Source: Curtobacterium sp. ER1/6 (lineage in GTDB: Bacteria; Actinomycetota; Actinomycetes; Actinomycetales; Microbacteriaceae). Taken from it: a stretch of DNA of 64,000 nt. The stretch is taken from NCBI RefSeq assembly GCF_001742745.1, contig NZ_MJAK01000001.1, forward strand, positions 620,001 to 684,000, given 5' to 3'. The first letter of the stretch is position 1, and every line of letters begins with the position of its first letter. Under the pieces are notes generated by a model. That model was not told the origin of the DNA and searched no databases. It saw only the letters and a program-made list of their open reading frames with translations. A program made the position numbers and the translations under genes. Below, in pieces: positions 7,845 to 13,814 of the stretch.

Positions 7845-8198
7845 ATGGACGACGAAGCGCTCGCGCGCACCCTGACCGAGGCCGTCCGGGCGGTGTCCGG
7901 CGTCACCGGGGTCTACTCGGCACGACCGCTCGCGGCCGCCGCCGGGGCGGTCGCGGAGGCCGTCGCACCGGCGCTGACGCTCCCGGAACCGGACGTCCTG
8001 GTCGACGTGGACCGCGGTGGCGGACGCGTTCACGTCAGAGCCGGGATCGCCGTCTCCGGCGAGCGCCCGGCCTGCGACACGCTTCGCGCGGTGGGCGAAC
8101 GCCTGCGCGACGCGCTGGACGCGGCGGTCCGGCCGTCGGTGGACCTGGTCAGCGTCACCGTCCGGCTCGTCGAGGACCCGGTGCGACCGGCGTCCTGA
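7845..8198 (+). CDS. Asp23-like protein, second copy
   Basis: 117 aa from ATG 7845 with GAGGAG at 7834-7839. The sequence begins LTEAVRAVSGVTGVYSARPLA and continues with an Ala-rich helix, a VLVDVDRGGGRVHVRAGIAVSG beta pair, a helix LRAVGERLRDALDA and the ending VDLVSVTVRLVEDP, which parallels the Asp23 fold but is more divergent than the gene upstream. No signal peptide or membrane span is present. The two adjacent Asp23-like genes probably form an operon with the sigma remnant. A function in envelope homeostasis is inferred from the family; the protein could also be a member of a related, unnamed actinobacterial family. Confidence 0.5.
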   Translation: MDDEALARTLTEAVRAVSGVTGVYSARPLAAAAGAVAEAVAPALTLPEPDVLVDVDRGGGRVHVRAGIAVSGERPACDTLRAVGERLRDALDAAVRPSVDLVSVTVRLVEDPVRPAS

Positions 8199-8233
8199 CC
8201 GGTCGTCCACCGCAGAGGGCGGCGACCCGGTGA

Positions 8234-8277
8234 CGGACGGGAGGCGCGGTGCGGGCCCGTGTCGTGCCTCCCGTCCG
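8234..8277. terminator. Inverted-repeat terminator (GACGGGAGGCGCGG family)
   Basis: CGGACGGGAGGC (8234-8245) pairs with GCCTCCCGTCCG (8266-8277), with a 20-base GC-rich loop. It lies 35 bases after the stop of the second Asp23-like gene. Confidence 0.7.
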
Positions 8278-8388
8278 CCGGGTGGGGACGCGGTCGTCGT
8301 CGGCTCCCTGAGGCTCGGTACCGCTGGCGCTGCGTCACGAGCGCACCGGTGAGCGGACGTCGCCGTCGAGACCGACCGGAGCGGGGGT

Positions 8389-8453
8389 GTGGTGCCGGCT
8401 GTCCCGGCGCGACCGGAGCGGTCGCAACCGGTCGGGTGCGACACCGGCACCAC
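8389..8453. repeat. Structured intergenic stretch, long-loop inverted repeat
   Basis: GTGGTGCCGG (8389-8398) and CCGGCACCAC (8444-8453) are perfect 10-bp arms enclosing further CCGG/GACCG pairings. The 335-base gap 8199-8533 holds only this, the flanking terminators and no convincing reading frame. Confidence 0.45.
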
Positions 8454-8488
8454 GTCACCGTCCTACCGGATGACGGGCCGGATCAGCG

Positions 8489-8518
8489 CCGGTCTACCCG
8501 ACGACTGGGGTAGACCGG
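8489..8518. terminator. Hairpin at the 3' end of the lipoprotein gene
   Basis: CCGGTCTACCC (8489-8499) and GGGTAGACCGG (8508-8518) form an 11-bp stem with an 8-base loop, 16 bases beyond the stop of the minus-strand lipoprotein gene. Confidence 0.65.
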
Positions 8519-8533
8519 TGCGGTACTGAACCG

Positions 8534-8938
8534 TCACCCGTCGATCCAGACCGACGACCGCCCACCGCTGCGGCACTGCAGGGCGGACCCGAAGCGCACG
8601 TCGGTCCAGGTCAGGTCCACGGTCTCCTCGTGCAGTCGTCCGCCGACGGCGTCGAACAGCGCGACCCGGGCGGGACCGTCGGGCGTCCCGTCGAGCTCGA
8701 CGATCCAGGCCCCGTCGTCCCGCTCGGTCGTCGCGTCGCGGGAGGAGGGGGCGCAGTCCGTTCCCGTGCAGAGCGCCACGGCCGCGACCGGGGTCCCGTC
8801 GACGTGTGCGTCCGGCACGTGCACGGCGACCGGGTTCGGTTGGTCGTAGTCGGGACACACCGACGCGGGGTCGGACGCGCAGCCCACGAGCACGAGAGCC
8901 GAACAGAACGTCGTGAGCACCCCGCCGGCCTTGAGCAT
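8534..8938 (-). CDS. Secreted lipoprotein, unknown function
   Basis: 134 aa from ATG 8938. An N-terminal hydrophobic segment ends in the lipobox LVLVGCAS, with Cys20 as the lipidation site after signal peptidase II cleavage. The mature protein is about 115 residues with Cys28, Cys57, Cys62 and Cys122, enough for two disulfides, and ends in a beta-strand pattern (RFGSALQCRSGGRSSVWIDG). I recognise no domain. It is expected to sit on the outer face of the cytoplasmic membrane. It is flanked by a strong hairpin at its 3' end and by the MerR gene upstream on the same strand (about 195 bases away), so it is probably monocistronic. Confidence 0.7.
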   Translation of the reverse strand: MLKAGGVLTTFCSALVLVGCASDPASVCPDYDQPNPVAVHVPDAHVDGTPVAAVALCTGTDCAPSSRDATTERDDGAWIVELDGTPDGPARVALFDAVGGRLHEETVDLTWTDVRFGSALQCRSGGRSSVWIDG

Positions 8939-9132
8939 GACTCGACGCTAGCAGCGTCGCTGTCGCGAGGACCCGATGCGGGATCCCGCGCCGCATTGGC
9001 GTCGTGCGGGAGGACGACATCGACGACGTCCGCAACCGCCGGCAGCACAGCGCTGCACCCGACCGCCGCACGGCCCGGGTGACCCGCGGCAGCGGCCGCA
9101 GTGCCGCGGGAGAGCGGTCGAGGACGCGCCGA

Positions 9133-9522
9133 CTACCGAGCGCGGAGGATGCCGAGGAACTCGTCGGCCATGGCGAGGTGCTGTTCGAGCTTCGCCCGAC
9201 GTTCCTCGGTCTCGCGGACGTACTCGTCGAGCTGCCCCCGGAGCGCGTCGCGGCCGTCGTCGTCGGTGTTGGCCCCGAGCGCATCGACGACGGCGAGGAG
9301 CTCGGCCATCTGCTCGAGGGAGAACCCCAGGGGCTTCATCCGCCGGATGATGAGCAGCCGGGTCAGGTCGGTGACGGTGTAGAGCCGGAATCCGCCCTCG
9401 GTCCGGGCGGACGGGTGGAGGAGCCCCACCTCGTCGTAGTGCCGGATGGTCCGGTGCGAGAGACCCGTGCGCTCGGCGAGCTCACCGATGTGCATGGTCT
9501 CCGTGGCCGCCGGTCGCGTCAT
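9133..9522 (-). CDS. MerR family transcriptional regulator
   Basis: 129 aa. The N-terminal winged helix-turn-helix is clear: HIGELAERTGLSHRTIRHYDEVGLL (11-35), followed by the wing GGFRLYTVTDLTRLLIIRRM (43-62) and the MerR helix pair KPLGFSLEQMAELL. The C-terminal half is a long coiled-coil dimerisation helix (residues 88-120) with no Cys, so it is not a metal or redox MerR; the effector-binding domain is absent or minimal. It is divergent from the SulP transporter gene across a 242-base region containing palindromes, so it may control that transporter or itself. MerR proteins typically twist promoters with 19-base spacers, which cannot be confirmed here. Confidence 0.88.
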   Translation of the reverse strand: MTRPAATETMHIGELAERTGLSHRTIRHYDEVGLLHPSARTEGGFRLYTVTDLTRLLIIRRMKPLGFSLEQMAELLAVVDALGANTDDDGRDALRGQLDEYVRETEERRAKLEQHLAMADEFLGILRAR

Positions 9523-9614
9523 CCGCCGTCCCTCCTGAACGCTCAGTCGCCCCGTGAGCGTAGCGGCACTGCGCGCCGGAAGTGCTTCAGGCCATCGCTT
9601 GCGCGCGAACCCTT

Positions 9615-9662
9615 CCGTTGCGTTAGAGTCAGATCACTCCAACCCTCTCGCAACGGGAGGGT
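9615..9662 (+). promoter_or_regulatory. Overlapping inverted repeats upstream of the SulP gene
   Basis: Three elements overlap: CCGTTGCG (9615-9622) with CGCAACGG (9649-9656); the GAGT-N6-ACTC dyad (9626-9639), a candidate MerR operator; and ACCCTC (9642-9647) with GAGGGT (9657-9662), whose loop contains CGCAACGG. The first and third pairings could form a pseudoknot in RNA. Confidence 0.4.
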
Positions 9663-9764
9663 CTGGACCGGCCGGACGCTCCGACGCCGCCGGCCCTGCG
9701 CGATGACGCGCCCCACGACAGCTCTCGCGGGCGCAGCGCCCGCACCCCCATCCGAAGGAGACCC

Positions 9765-11285
9765 GTGACCACCGTCACGCAGTCGGTGCCCGCCCAGGTG
9801 CACCACAGCCCCACCGTCCTGTCCGCACTGCGGAACCCGAAGATCCTGCTCCGCGAGGTCCTGGCCGGCCTCGTCGTCGCCCTCGCCCTCATCCCCGAGG
9901 CGATCTCGTTCTCGATCATCGCCGGCGTCGATCCCCGCGTCGGCCTGTTCTCGGCCTTCGTGATGGCCGTCGTCATCTCCTTCGTCGGCGGCCGCGCCGC
10001 GATGATCACCGGCGCCACCGGCGCCATCGCCCTCGTCGTCGCCCCCGTGATGCAGGAGTACGGCCTCGACCACCTGATCGCCACCGTCCTCCTCGGCGGG
10101 ATCCTCCAGCTCGTCCTCGGCGGACTGGGCGCTGCGAAGCTGATGCGGTTCGTGCCCCGGTCCGTGATGATCGGCTTCGTCAACGCCCTCGCGATCCTGA
10201 TCTTCACGGCGCAGCTGCCGAACATCATCGGCGTCCCCTGGCTCGTCTGGCCCATCGCCGCTGCCGGCATCGCGATCATCGTCCTGCTGCCCCGGCTCAC
10301 GAAGGCGATCCCTGCACCCCTGGTCGCGATCGTCGTCCTGACCCTGGTGACCGTGTTCGCGTCGCTCGCCGTGCCGACCGTCGGCGACGAGGGCAAGCTG
10401 CCCGACAGCCTCCCGACGCTCTTCATCCCGAACGTCCCGGTGACCCTCGAGACGCTCACGACCATCGCCCCCTACGCCCTCGCGATGGCGCTCGTCGGAC
10501 TCCTCGAGTCGCTGATGACCGCGAAGCTCGTCGACGAGGTCACCGACACCGGCTCCCCGAAGACCCGCGAAGCGCTCGGCCAGGGCATCGCGAACATCGC
10601 CTCCGGGTTCTTCGGCGGCATGGGCGGTTGCGCGATGATCGGCCAGACGATGATCAACGTCAAGGCATCCGGCGCCCGCACCCGCATCTCGACGTTCCTG
10701 TCCGGTGTGTTCCTGCTCGTCCTGGTCGTCGGGCTCGGTGACGTCGTCGCGATCATCCCGATGGCGGCCCTCGTCGCCGTCATGGTGATGGTCTCCGTCG
10801 GCACCTTCGACTGGCACAGCATCAAGCCCTCCACCCTCAAGCGGATGCCGATCGGCGAGACGCTCGTCATGGTCCTCACCGTCGTGATCGTCGTCGCCAC
10901 CGACAACCTCGCCATCGGCGTCATCATCGGCGTCATCGCCGCGATGATCGTCTTCGCCCGCCGCGTCTCCCACTTCACCACCGTCGACCGGTCGATCGAG
11001 ACGCTCAGCACCGGTGAACAGCACGCGCGCTACACCGTCGAGGGCGAGCTGTTCTTCGCCTCCTCCAACGACCTCACCACCCAGTTCGACTACTCGGGCG
11101 ACCCGGACCTCGTGATCATCGACATGACCAGGTCGCACGTGTGGGACGCCTCCACCGTCGCCGCGCTCGACGCGATCGAGACCAAGTACCACCAGCACGG
11201 CAAGCGGGTCGAAATCCGCGGCATGAACGACGCCAGCCAGGCCTTCCACGGCCGCCTCGCCGGCAACCTCGGCGCCGGCCACTGA
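9765..11285 (+). CDS. SulP family inorganic anion transporter with STAS domain
   Basis: 506 aa from GTG 9765, with GAAGGAG at 9754-9760. The body is a hydrophobic SulP/SLC26 transporter domain (about residues 25-400) with the expected repeated spans; the early block VALALIPEAISFSIIAGVDP (39-58) is the SulP signature region that normally reads P-Q-x-x-A-Y, here P-E-A-I-S-F. A cytoplasmic C-terminal STAS domain follows (about 415-500), including LVIIDMTRSHVWDAST. Family members carry sulfate, bicarbonate or other anions, often with Na+ or H+ coupling; no cysteine or carbonic anhydrase genes are adjacent to indicate the substrate. The gene ends 32 bases before the left repeat of the tRNA-Val element. 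Confidence 0.88.
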   Translation: MTTVTQSVPAQVHHSPTVLSALRNPKILLREVLAGLVVALALIPEAISFSIIAGVDPRVGLFSAFVMAVVISFVGGRAAMITGATGAIALVVAPVMQEYGLDHLIATVLLGGILQLVLGGLGAAKLMRFVPRSVMIGFVNALAILIFTAQLPNIIGVPWLVWPIAAAGIAIIVLLPRLTKAIPAPLVAIVVLTLVTVFASLAVPTVGDEGKLPDSLPTLFIPNVPVTLETLTTIAPYALAMALVGLLESLMTAKLVDEVTDTGSPKTREALGQGIANIASGFFGGMGGCAMIGQTMINVKASGARTRISTFLSGVFLLVLVVGLGDVVAIIPMAALVAVMVMVSVGTFDWHSIKPSTLKRMPIGETLVMVLTVVIVVATDNLAIGVIIGVIAAMIVFARRVSHFTTVDRSIETLSTGEQHARYTVEGELFFASSNDLTTQFDYSGDPDLVIIDMTRSHVWDASTVAALDAIETKYHQHGKRVEIRGMNDASQAFHGRLAGNLGAGH

Positions 11286-11317
11286 GACCCGCTGGCGCTG
11301 ACCGAGCGCATCCGTCC

Positions 11318-11363
11318 TGTGGGCCCTGCCGGGATCGAACCGACGACATCCACGGTGTAAACG
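11318..11363. repeat. attL-like 46-bp direct repeat of the tRNA-Val 3' end
   Basis: Identical over 46 bases to 13304-13349, covering the tRNA-Val(UAC) 3' end through the anticodon loop. Here the continuation is not tRNA-like enough to fold (the anticodon stem is broken), although GAGCCCT and TAGCT on the minus strand loosely resemble a 5' half. It marks the distal end of an integrated element. Confidence 0.85.
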
Positions 11364-11475
11364 CTGTCGCGGCGGGCACTTCCCATATAGCTACAGGGCT
11401 CCGGTGTTGCTGACGTTGCACCGGACTCCCCCTGTGTCACCCTAGGGGACACCACAGGGACACGCGACACGCCCG

Positions 11476-11515
11476 GGCTCATGTCTAGCTTTGAGGAGAT
11501 TCTTTGACATGAGCC
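11476..11515 (+). promoter_or_regulatory. 10-bp inverted repeat containing a TTTGACATG motif
   Basis: GGCTCATGTC (11476-11485) and GACATGAGCC (11506-11515) are perfect arms. The right arm contains TTTGACATG (11503-11511), which recurs in the palindrome at 11623-11642, so both may be binding sites of one element-encoded repressor. TTGACA also resembles a -35 box. A GAGGAG (11493-11498) precedes an 8-residue open frame starting at 11509. Confidence 0.45.
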
Positions 11516-11601
11516 TGTGGCAGCGCTTCACTGGCTAAAGCACCGTATGTGACCCAATGTGCTCGCACGGACCCGTACGGACTGTTTAGAGAGCGAGGCG
11601 T

Positions 11602-11625
11602 GTGGGACCTACCCACGGCTTTTTT
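11602..11625 (+). terminator. Intrinsic terminator with T-tract
   Basis: GTGGG (11602-11606) pairs with CCCAC (11612-11616), loop ACCTA, followed by GGC and six T residues (11620-11625). It is the only canonical hairpin-plus-U-tract terminator noted, and lies inside the foreign element. Confidence 0.55.
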
Positions 11626-11642
11626 GACATGGCCATGTCAAA
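11623..11642. promoter_or_regulatory. Perfect 20-bp palindrome, candidate phage-type operator
   Basis: TTTGACATGGCCATGTCAAA is perfectly palindromic, and its half-site TTTGACATG is repeated at 11503-11511. It overlaps the T-tract of the preceding terminator and lies upstream of the 38-aa peptide gene. A repressor gene for it is not present in the remnant. Confidence 0.5.
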
Positions 11643-11679
11643 CGGAAAAGCCGGGGACGGCTCCTCGACGTAGTGTGAA

Positions 11680-11746
11680 AGGGCCGAAGCAACCGCTCCG
11701 GCCCTGACACCCGAGACCGGACAAGCCTGGCAGCACATCGGTCTCG
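11680..11746 (+). promoter_or_regulatory. Two hairpins in the leader of the 38-aa peptide gene
   Basis: AGGGCCG/CGGCCCT (11680-11686 and 11699-11705) and CGAGACCG/CGGTCTCG (11712-11719 and 11739-11746) form consecutive stems just before a GGAGG site. TAGTGT (11671-11676) immediately upstream could be a -10 box. Together they look like a structured 5' untranslated leader. Confidence 0.4.
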
Positions 11747-11770
11747 AACAAGCGCCCTGTTGGAGGTCAC

Positions 11771-11887
11771 TTGAACTCACACCCTAGCCCACGTCCGAAC
11801 CACTGGCCCGTCATCGTCGGCGCGGTTACCGGGGTCCTACACCTCGGAGCCGCGACTGTCGAACTCCTGACGGTCCTGTTCCACTGA
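11771..11887 (+). CDS. 38-aa single-span peptide of the integrated element
   Basis: A TTG start preceded by GGAGG (11762-11766) four bases away opens a 38-codon frame. The product has a short polar N-terminus with several Pro and His, then one hydrophobic segment WPVIVGAVTGVLHLGAATVE (12-31) and a hydrophobic end (LLTVLFH). It is followed three bases later by a hairpin terminator, so it forms a complete small transcription unit with the structured leader upstream. Tiny single-span proteins of this kind are common in actinophages and in toxin-like loci; I cannot assign either role. The TTG start and short length make the call tentative. Confidence 0.45.
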   Translation: MNSHPSPRPNHWPVIVGAVTGVLHLGAATVELLTVLFH

Positions 11888-11890
11888 CAC

Positions 11891-11926
11891 CGAACGGCCT
11901 CGTCTCGTTGGAGGCGGGGCCGTTCG
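11891..11926 (+). terminator. Hairpin after the 38-aa gene
   Basis: CGAACGGCC (11891-11899) pairs with GGCCGTTCG (11918-11926); additional CCTC/GAGG pairing extends it. It begins three bases after the stop codon. Confidence 0.6.
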
Positions 11927-11996
11927 GCGTCTACAGCGGCGTGGCCGCGAAGCACACCGACGTGCAGCGTGAGGGTCGGACCATACGTCGGGCAGT

Positions 11997-12755
11997 ATGG
12001 ACCGCGTGTCGTCTGCTGAAGCCCTCTCACTTGCCGGTGTCATCGTTGCTGCCATCTCTGCACTAGCAACAGGTGTGTCCGCCATAGTCATCGCAATCCA
12101 GTCCAAGCACACCCGCGCATCGGCCGAGGCATCGCAAGCGGCAGTAGTCGTTGCGCACGAAACATTGCGGGAGGCGCAGATTGCACGGCTCGACGCCATA
12201 GCACCTCAGGTGTTGGTCGAAACCTATGACTTCGTTGTCGACATACCCACGGCTGCCCCCTCGAAACAGGGGCAAGCCGTGCCGGAAGACGGAATCCTGC
12301 GACTCACCCGAGACGGTGAGCTTCGGATCACGTGCGCTGTTGGACTGCGTGTTCGTAACGAGGGGAATCGCAGCGTCCCGCTCGCATTCTCTTCCCCTTT
12401 TTTCCTCGATGGCAAATCGTACGGCTTCGTGCAGCAAACTCTTAAGCCCGCAGAAGAAATTGCAGGCCGCTACCACGTGACGCAAACCTTCGCCGAGTGG
12501 GTGAACCGAGCCCAAGCATCACTCGACGGCGGAATCGGGGACACCGACACGTTCGAAATAGCGTATTCAGGACCGGGAGATTCCGACCTGTCGGAATATC
12601 ACCGAATCCAAACGAGCGGCTATCCAATTATCAAGGTCGTCAATCAGGACAGCGCTTGGACCCTGGGCGAACTTTTCACCACTGAGGTCAAGGTCGAAGC
12701 GCTGCCCCTGGAACGTGTCTATTGGAGATCGCGGAAGCGCGGCGAGAAGTTTTAA
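11997..12755 (+). CDS. 252-aa orphan membrane protein carried by the integrated element
   Basis: The only intact sizeable gene of the element. 252 residues from ATG 11997 (a GTG lies three codons later); no clear ribosome-binding site. A hydrophobic N-terminal segment (about 10-33) is followed by a polar, Ala/Glu-rich helix likely to be a short coiled coil (38-62). The remainder is a soluble alpha/beta-looking domain with alternating hydrophobic strands (ILRLTRDGELRITCAVGLRV, 100-119) and ends in a basic stretch (YWRSRKRGEKF). I recognise no family. Its survival while integrase and structural genes decayed suggests it is either recent or selected for. A role in phage exclusion or defence is a hypothesis only. 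AT-rich codons mark it as foreign. Confidence 0.7.
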   Translation: MDRVSSAEALSLAGVIVAAISALATGVSAIVIAIQSKHTRASAEASQAAVVVAHETLREAQIARLDAIAPQVLVETYDFVVDIPTAAPSKQGQAVPEDGILRLTRDGELRITCAVGLRVRNEGNRSVPLAFSSPFFLDGKSYGFVQQTLKPAEEIAGRYHVTQTFAEWVNRAQASLDGGIGDTDTFEIAYSGPGDSDLSEYHRIQTSGYPIIKVVNQDSAWTLGELFTTEVKVEALPLERVYWRSRKRGEKF

Positions 12756-12756
12756 A

Positions 12757-12960
12757 TTAAGCCGGTCCGAGGCAGCTGACCGTGCACCAGGCGTCGTAGC
12801 CGTTGGTACCGAGGTTCGCGCTCTGCGCTCCGAGCGCCTGCACGCGGAGCGCGTCACCCTTCCGGAGCGCGACCGCACCCGAGACGCCAACACCACCGGT
12901 CCGGCTCCCGTGGTCTCACGCTTGAAGAGCGTCCCGGGGTAGGTGGTGTCGGTGTTCGTC
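12757..12960 (-). pseudogene. Decayed phage structural protein C-terminus
   Basis: On the minus strand, ending at TAA 12757-12759, one frame reads VGVSGAVALRKGDALRVQAL then SANLGTNGYDAWCTVSCLGPA, a typical C-terminal jelly-roll-like end of a phage tail or decoration protein. Further upstream the sensible translation (PGTNTDTTYPGTLFKRETTG) continues in a different frame, so at least one frameshift separates the two pieces near 12905. There is no start codon or 5' portion. It reads as the 3' remnant of a structural gene truncated by deletion and then frameshifted. The exact structural role is inferred from sequence character only. Confidence 0.5.
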
Positions 12961-12983
12961 CCCGGGGCGGGCGACTGAACGGG

Positions 12984-13259
12984 CCGAACTGGAAGCGAGC
13001 GGTCGGCTGGTCCACGCACTCACGCGGACGCCGTGAGCATGACCTCCGCCATACCGCCGCGACCCTGTGGCTGCAAGCGGGCATCGACATTAAAACGGTG
13101 CAGGCCTGGCTTGGGCACTCCACCGCGAAGCTGACGCTGGACACGTACTCGCACTGGATGGGGACAGACGCCGACGCTGCGGCTCTTGCCCGCGTCAACG
13201 CGGCATTGGCCGGGGACACCTCAGGGACACGCACCCCGAGCCTGACAGCGGCGAAGTAG
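12984..13259 (+). pseudogene. C-terminal fragment of a tyrosine recombinase/integrase
   Basis: The frame ending at TAG 13257-13259 reads NWKRAVGW..., then HDLRHTAATLWLQAGIDIKT, VQAWLGHSTAKLTLDTYSHW and a short tail. It retains the last catalytic residues of phage integrases: the H-x-x-R box (HDLR, base 13038 on), the GH box (GHS) and the Tyr nucleophile (TYSHW). The N-terminal arm-binding domain, core-binding domain and first catalytic Arg are missing, and no start codon with a ribosome-binding site precedes it. It ends 45 bases from the right att repeat, the normal position of an integrase next to its attachment site. Confidence 0.85.
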
Positions 13260-13270
13260 CCCGAGACGCA

Positions 13271-13300
13271 AGAAAGCCCCGGCTCTGACCGGGGCTTTCT
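13271..13300. terminator. Bidirectional hairpin between integrase remnant and tRNA-Val
   Basis: AGAAAGCCCCGG (13271-13282) pairs with CCGGGGCTTTCT (13289-13300), loop CTCTGA. The A/T ends give a T-rich 3' side on the plus strand (CTTTCTT). It can terminate both the integrase and, on the other strand, the tRNA. Confidence 0.8.
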
Positions 13301-13303
13301 TCA

Positions 13304-13349
13304 TGTGGGCCCTGCCGGGATCGAACCGACGACATCCACGGTGTAAACG
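13304..13349. repeat. attR-like 46-bp direct repeat (3' half of tRNA-Val)
   Basis: The same 46 bases as 11318-11363, here as part of the intact tRNA-Val gene. The repeat covers the tRNA from its anticodon loop to its 3' end plus two flanking bases. Confidence 0.85.
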
Positions 13350-13378
13350 TGGCGCTCTACCAGCTGAGCTAAAGGCCC
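13306..13378 (-). tRNA. tRNA-Val (anticodon UAC)
   Basis: 73-nt cloverleaf on the minus strand. The acceptor strands GGGCCTT and AGGGCCC pair, the D arm reads TAGCTCAGCTGGTAGAGC, and the anticodon stem CCACG/CGTGG encloses loop TTTACAC with anticodon TAC; the T arm contains GGTTCGATCC. CCA is not encoded. Its 3' half is the integration target of the adjacent element, and the gene remains complete after insertion. Confidence 0.95.
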
Positions 13379-13472
13379 CTGCCCTCGATCCTAGAGGGTC
13401 CTCCGACCCACGTCCCCCGGCCGTAGACACCGGACCGGTGCGGTCCCGCCCACGATCCGCCATGCTGGCACC

Positions 13473-13805
13473 GTGCCGACTCCCCCGCTCGCCCCACGCC
13501 GACCCGACGACCTCCGCGGTCTGCGGGTCGCCGGCACGGTCCTGCTCGCGCTCGCGGTCCTGTCCTGGGCCGCGTCAGCGATCTGGCTGCGAGCCACCGC
13601 GGGCGCCGAGGGCGGCGTGGACTTCGGGCCGATGTGGCTCGTCCTGGCCGCCCTGTTCACCGGTGTCCCGGGACTCGCGTTCCTCGCCGTCGCCGCAGCC
13701 GCGACCAGTCGTGACCGCCAACGCGACCGCGGCAGCGACCGCAACCGCAACCGCGGTAGCGCCCGCGACCGCGCGCACCGGTCACCCGACGGCGCCGGAC
13801 GCTGA
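13473..13805 (+). CDS. Small membrane protein with Arg/Asp-repeat tail
   Basis: 110 aa from GTG 13473. CATGCT lies six bases before the start, fitting a leaderless -10 box. Two hydrophobic segments (about residues 18-38 and 53-77) form a membrane hairpin. The C-terminal 30 residues are a low-complexity basic/acidic tail (SRDRQRDRGSDRNRNRGSAR) encoded by short CGACCGCAACCG-like repeats at about 13710-13775. No family is recognised. The tail length is likely variable between strains because of the repeats. It is convergent with the long acyl-CoA ligase gene, with only nine bases between the stop codons. Confidence 0.55.
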   Translation: MPTPPLAPRRPDDLRGLRVAGTVLLALAVLSWAASAIWLRATAGAEGGVDFGPMWLVLAALFTGVPGLAFLAVAAAATSRDRQRDRGSDRNRNRGSARDRAHRSPDGAGR

Positions 13806-13814
13806 CCCGACCCC

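Larger units (their letters stand above)
11364..13303. mobile_element. Decayed tRNA-Val integrative element / prophage remnant
   Basis: About 1.9 kb between two 46-bp repeats of the tRNA-Val 3' end. It carries the C-terminal fragment of a tyrosine integrase ending 45 bases inside the right repeat, a decayed phage structural-gene tail, one intact 252-aa orphan gene, a 38-aa peptide gene, several palindromes and two terminators. Codon use inside (AAA, ATT, TTA, ATA) is visibly more AT-rich than the flanks. There is no intact integrase, excisionase or replication gene, so it is almost certainly immobile by itself. Confidence 0.8.

Noticed and set aside
11322..11395. Possible second tRNA-Val gene at the left end of the element
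   Set aside because: Only the 3' half matches; the anticodon stem and D arm are broken, so it is an attachment-site relic, not a functional tRNA.
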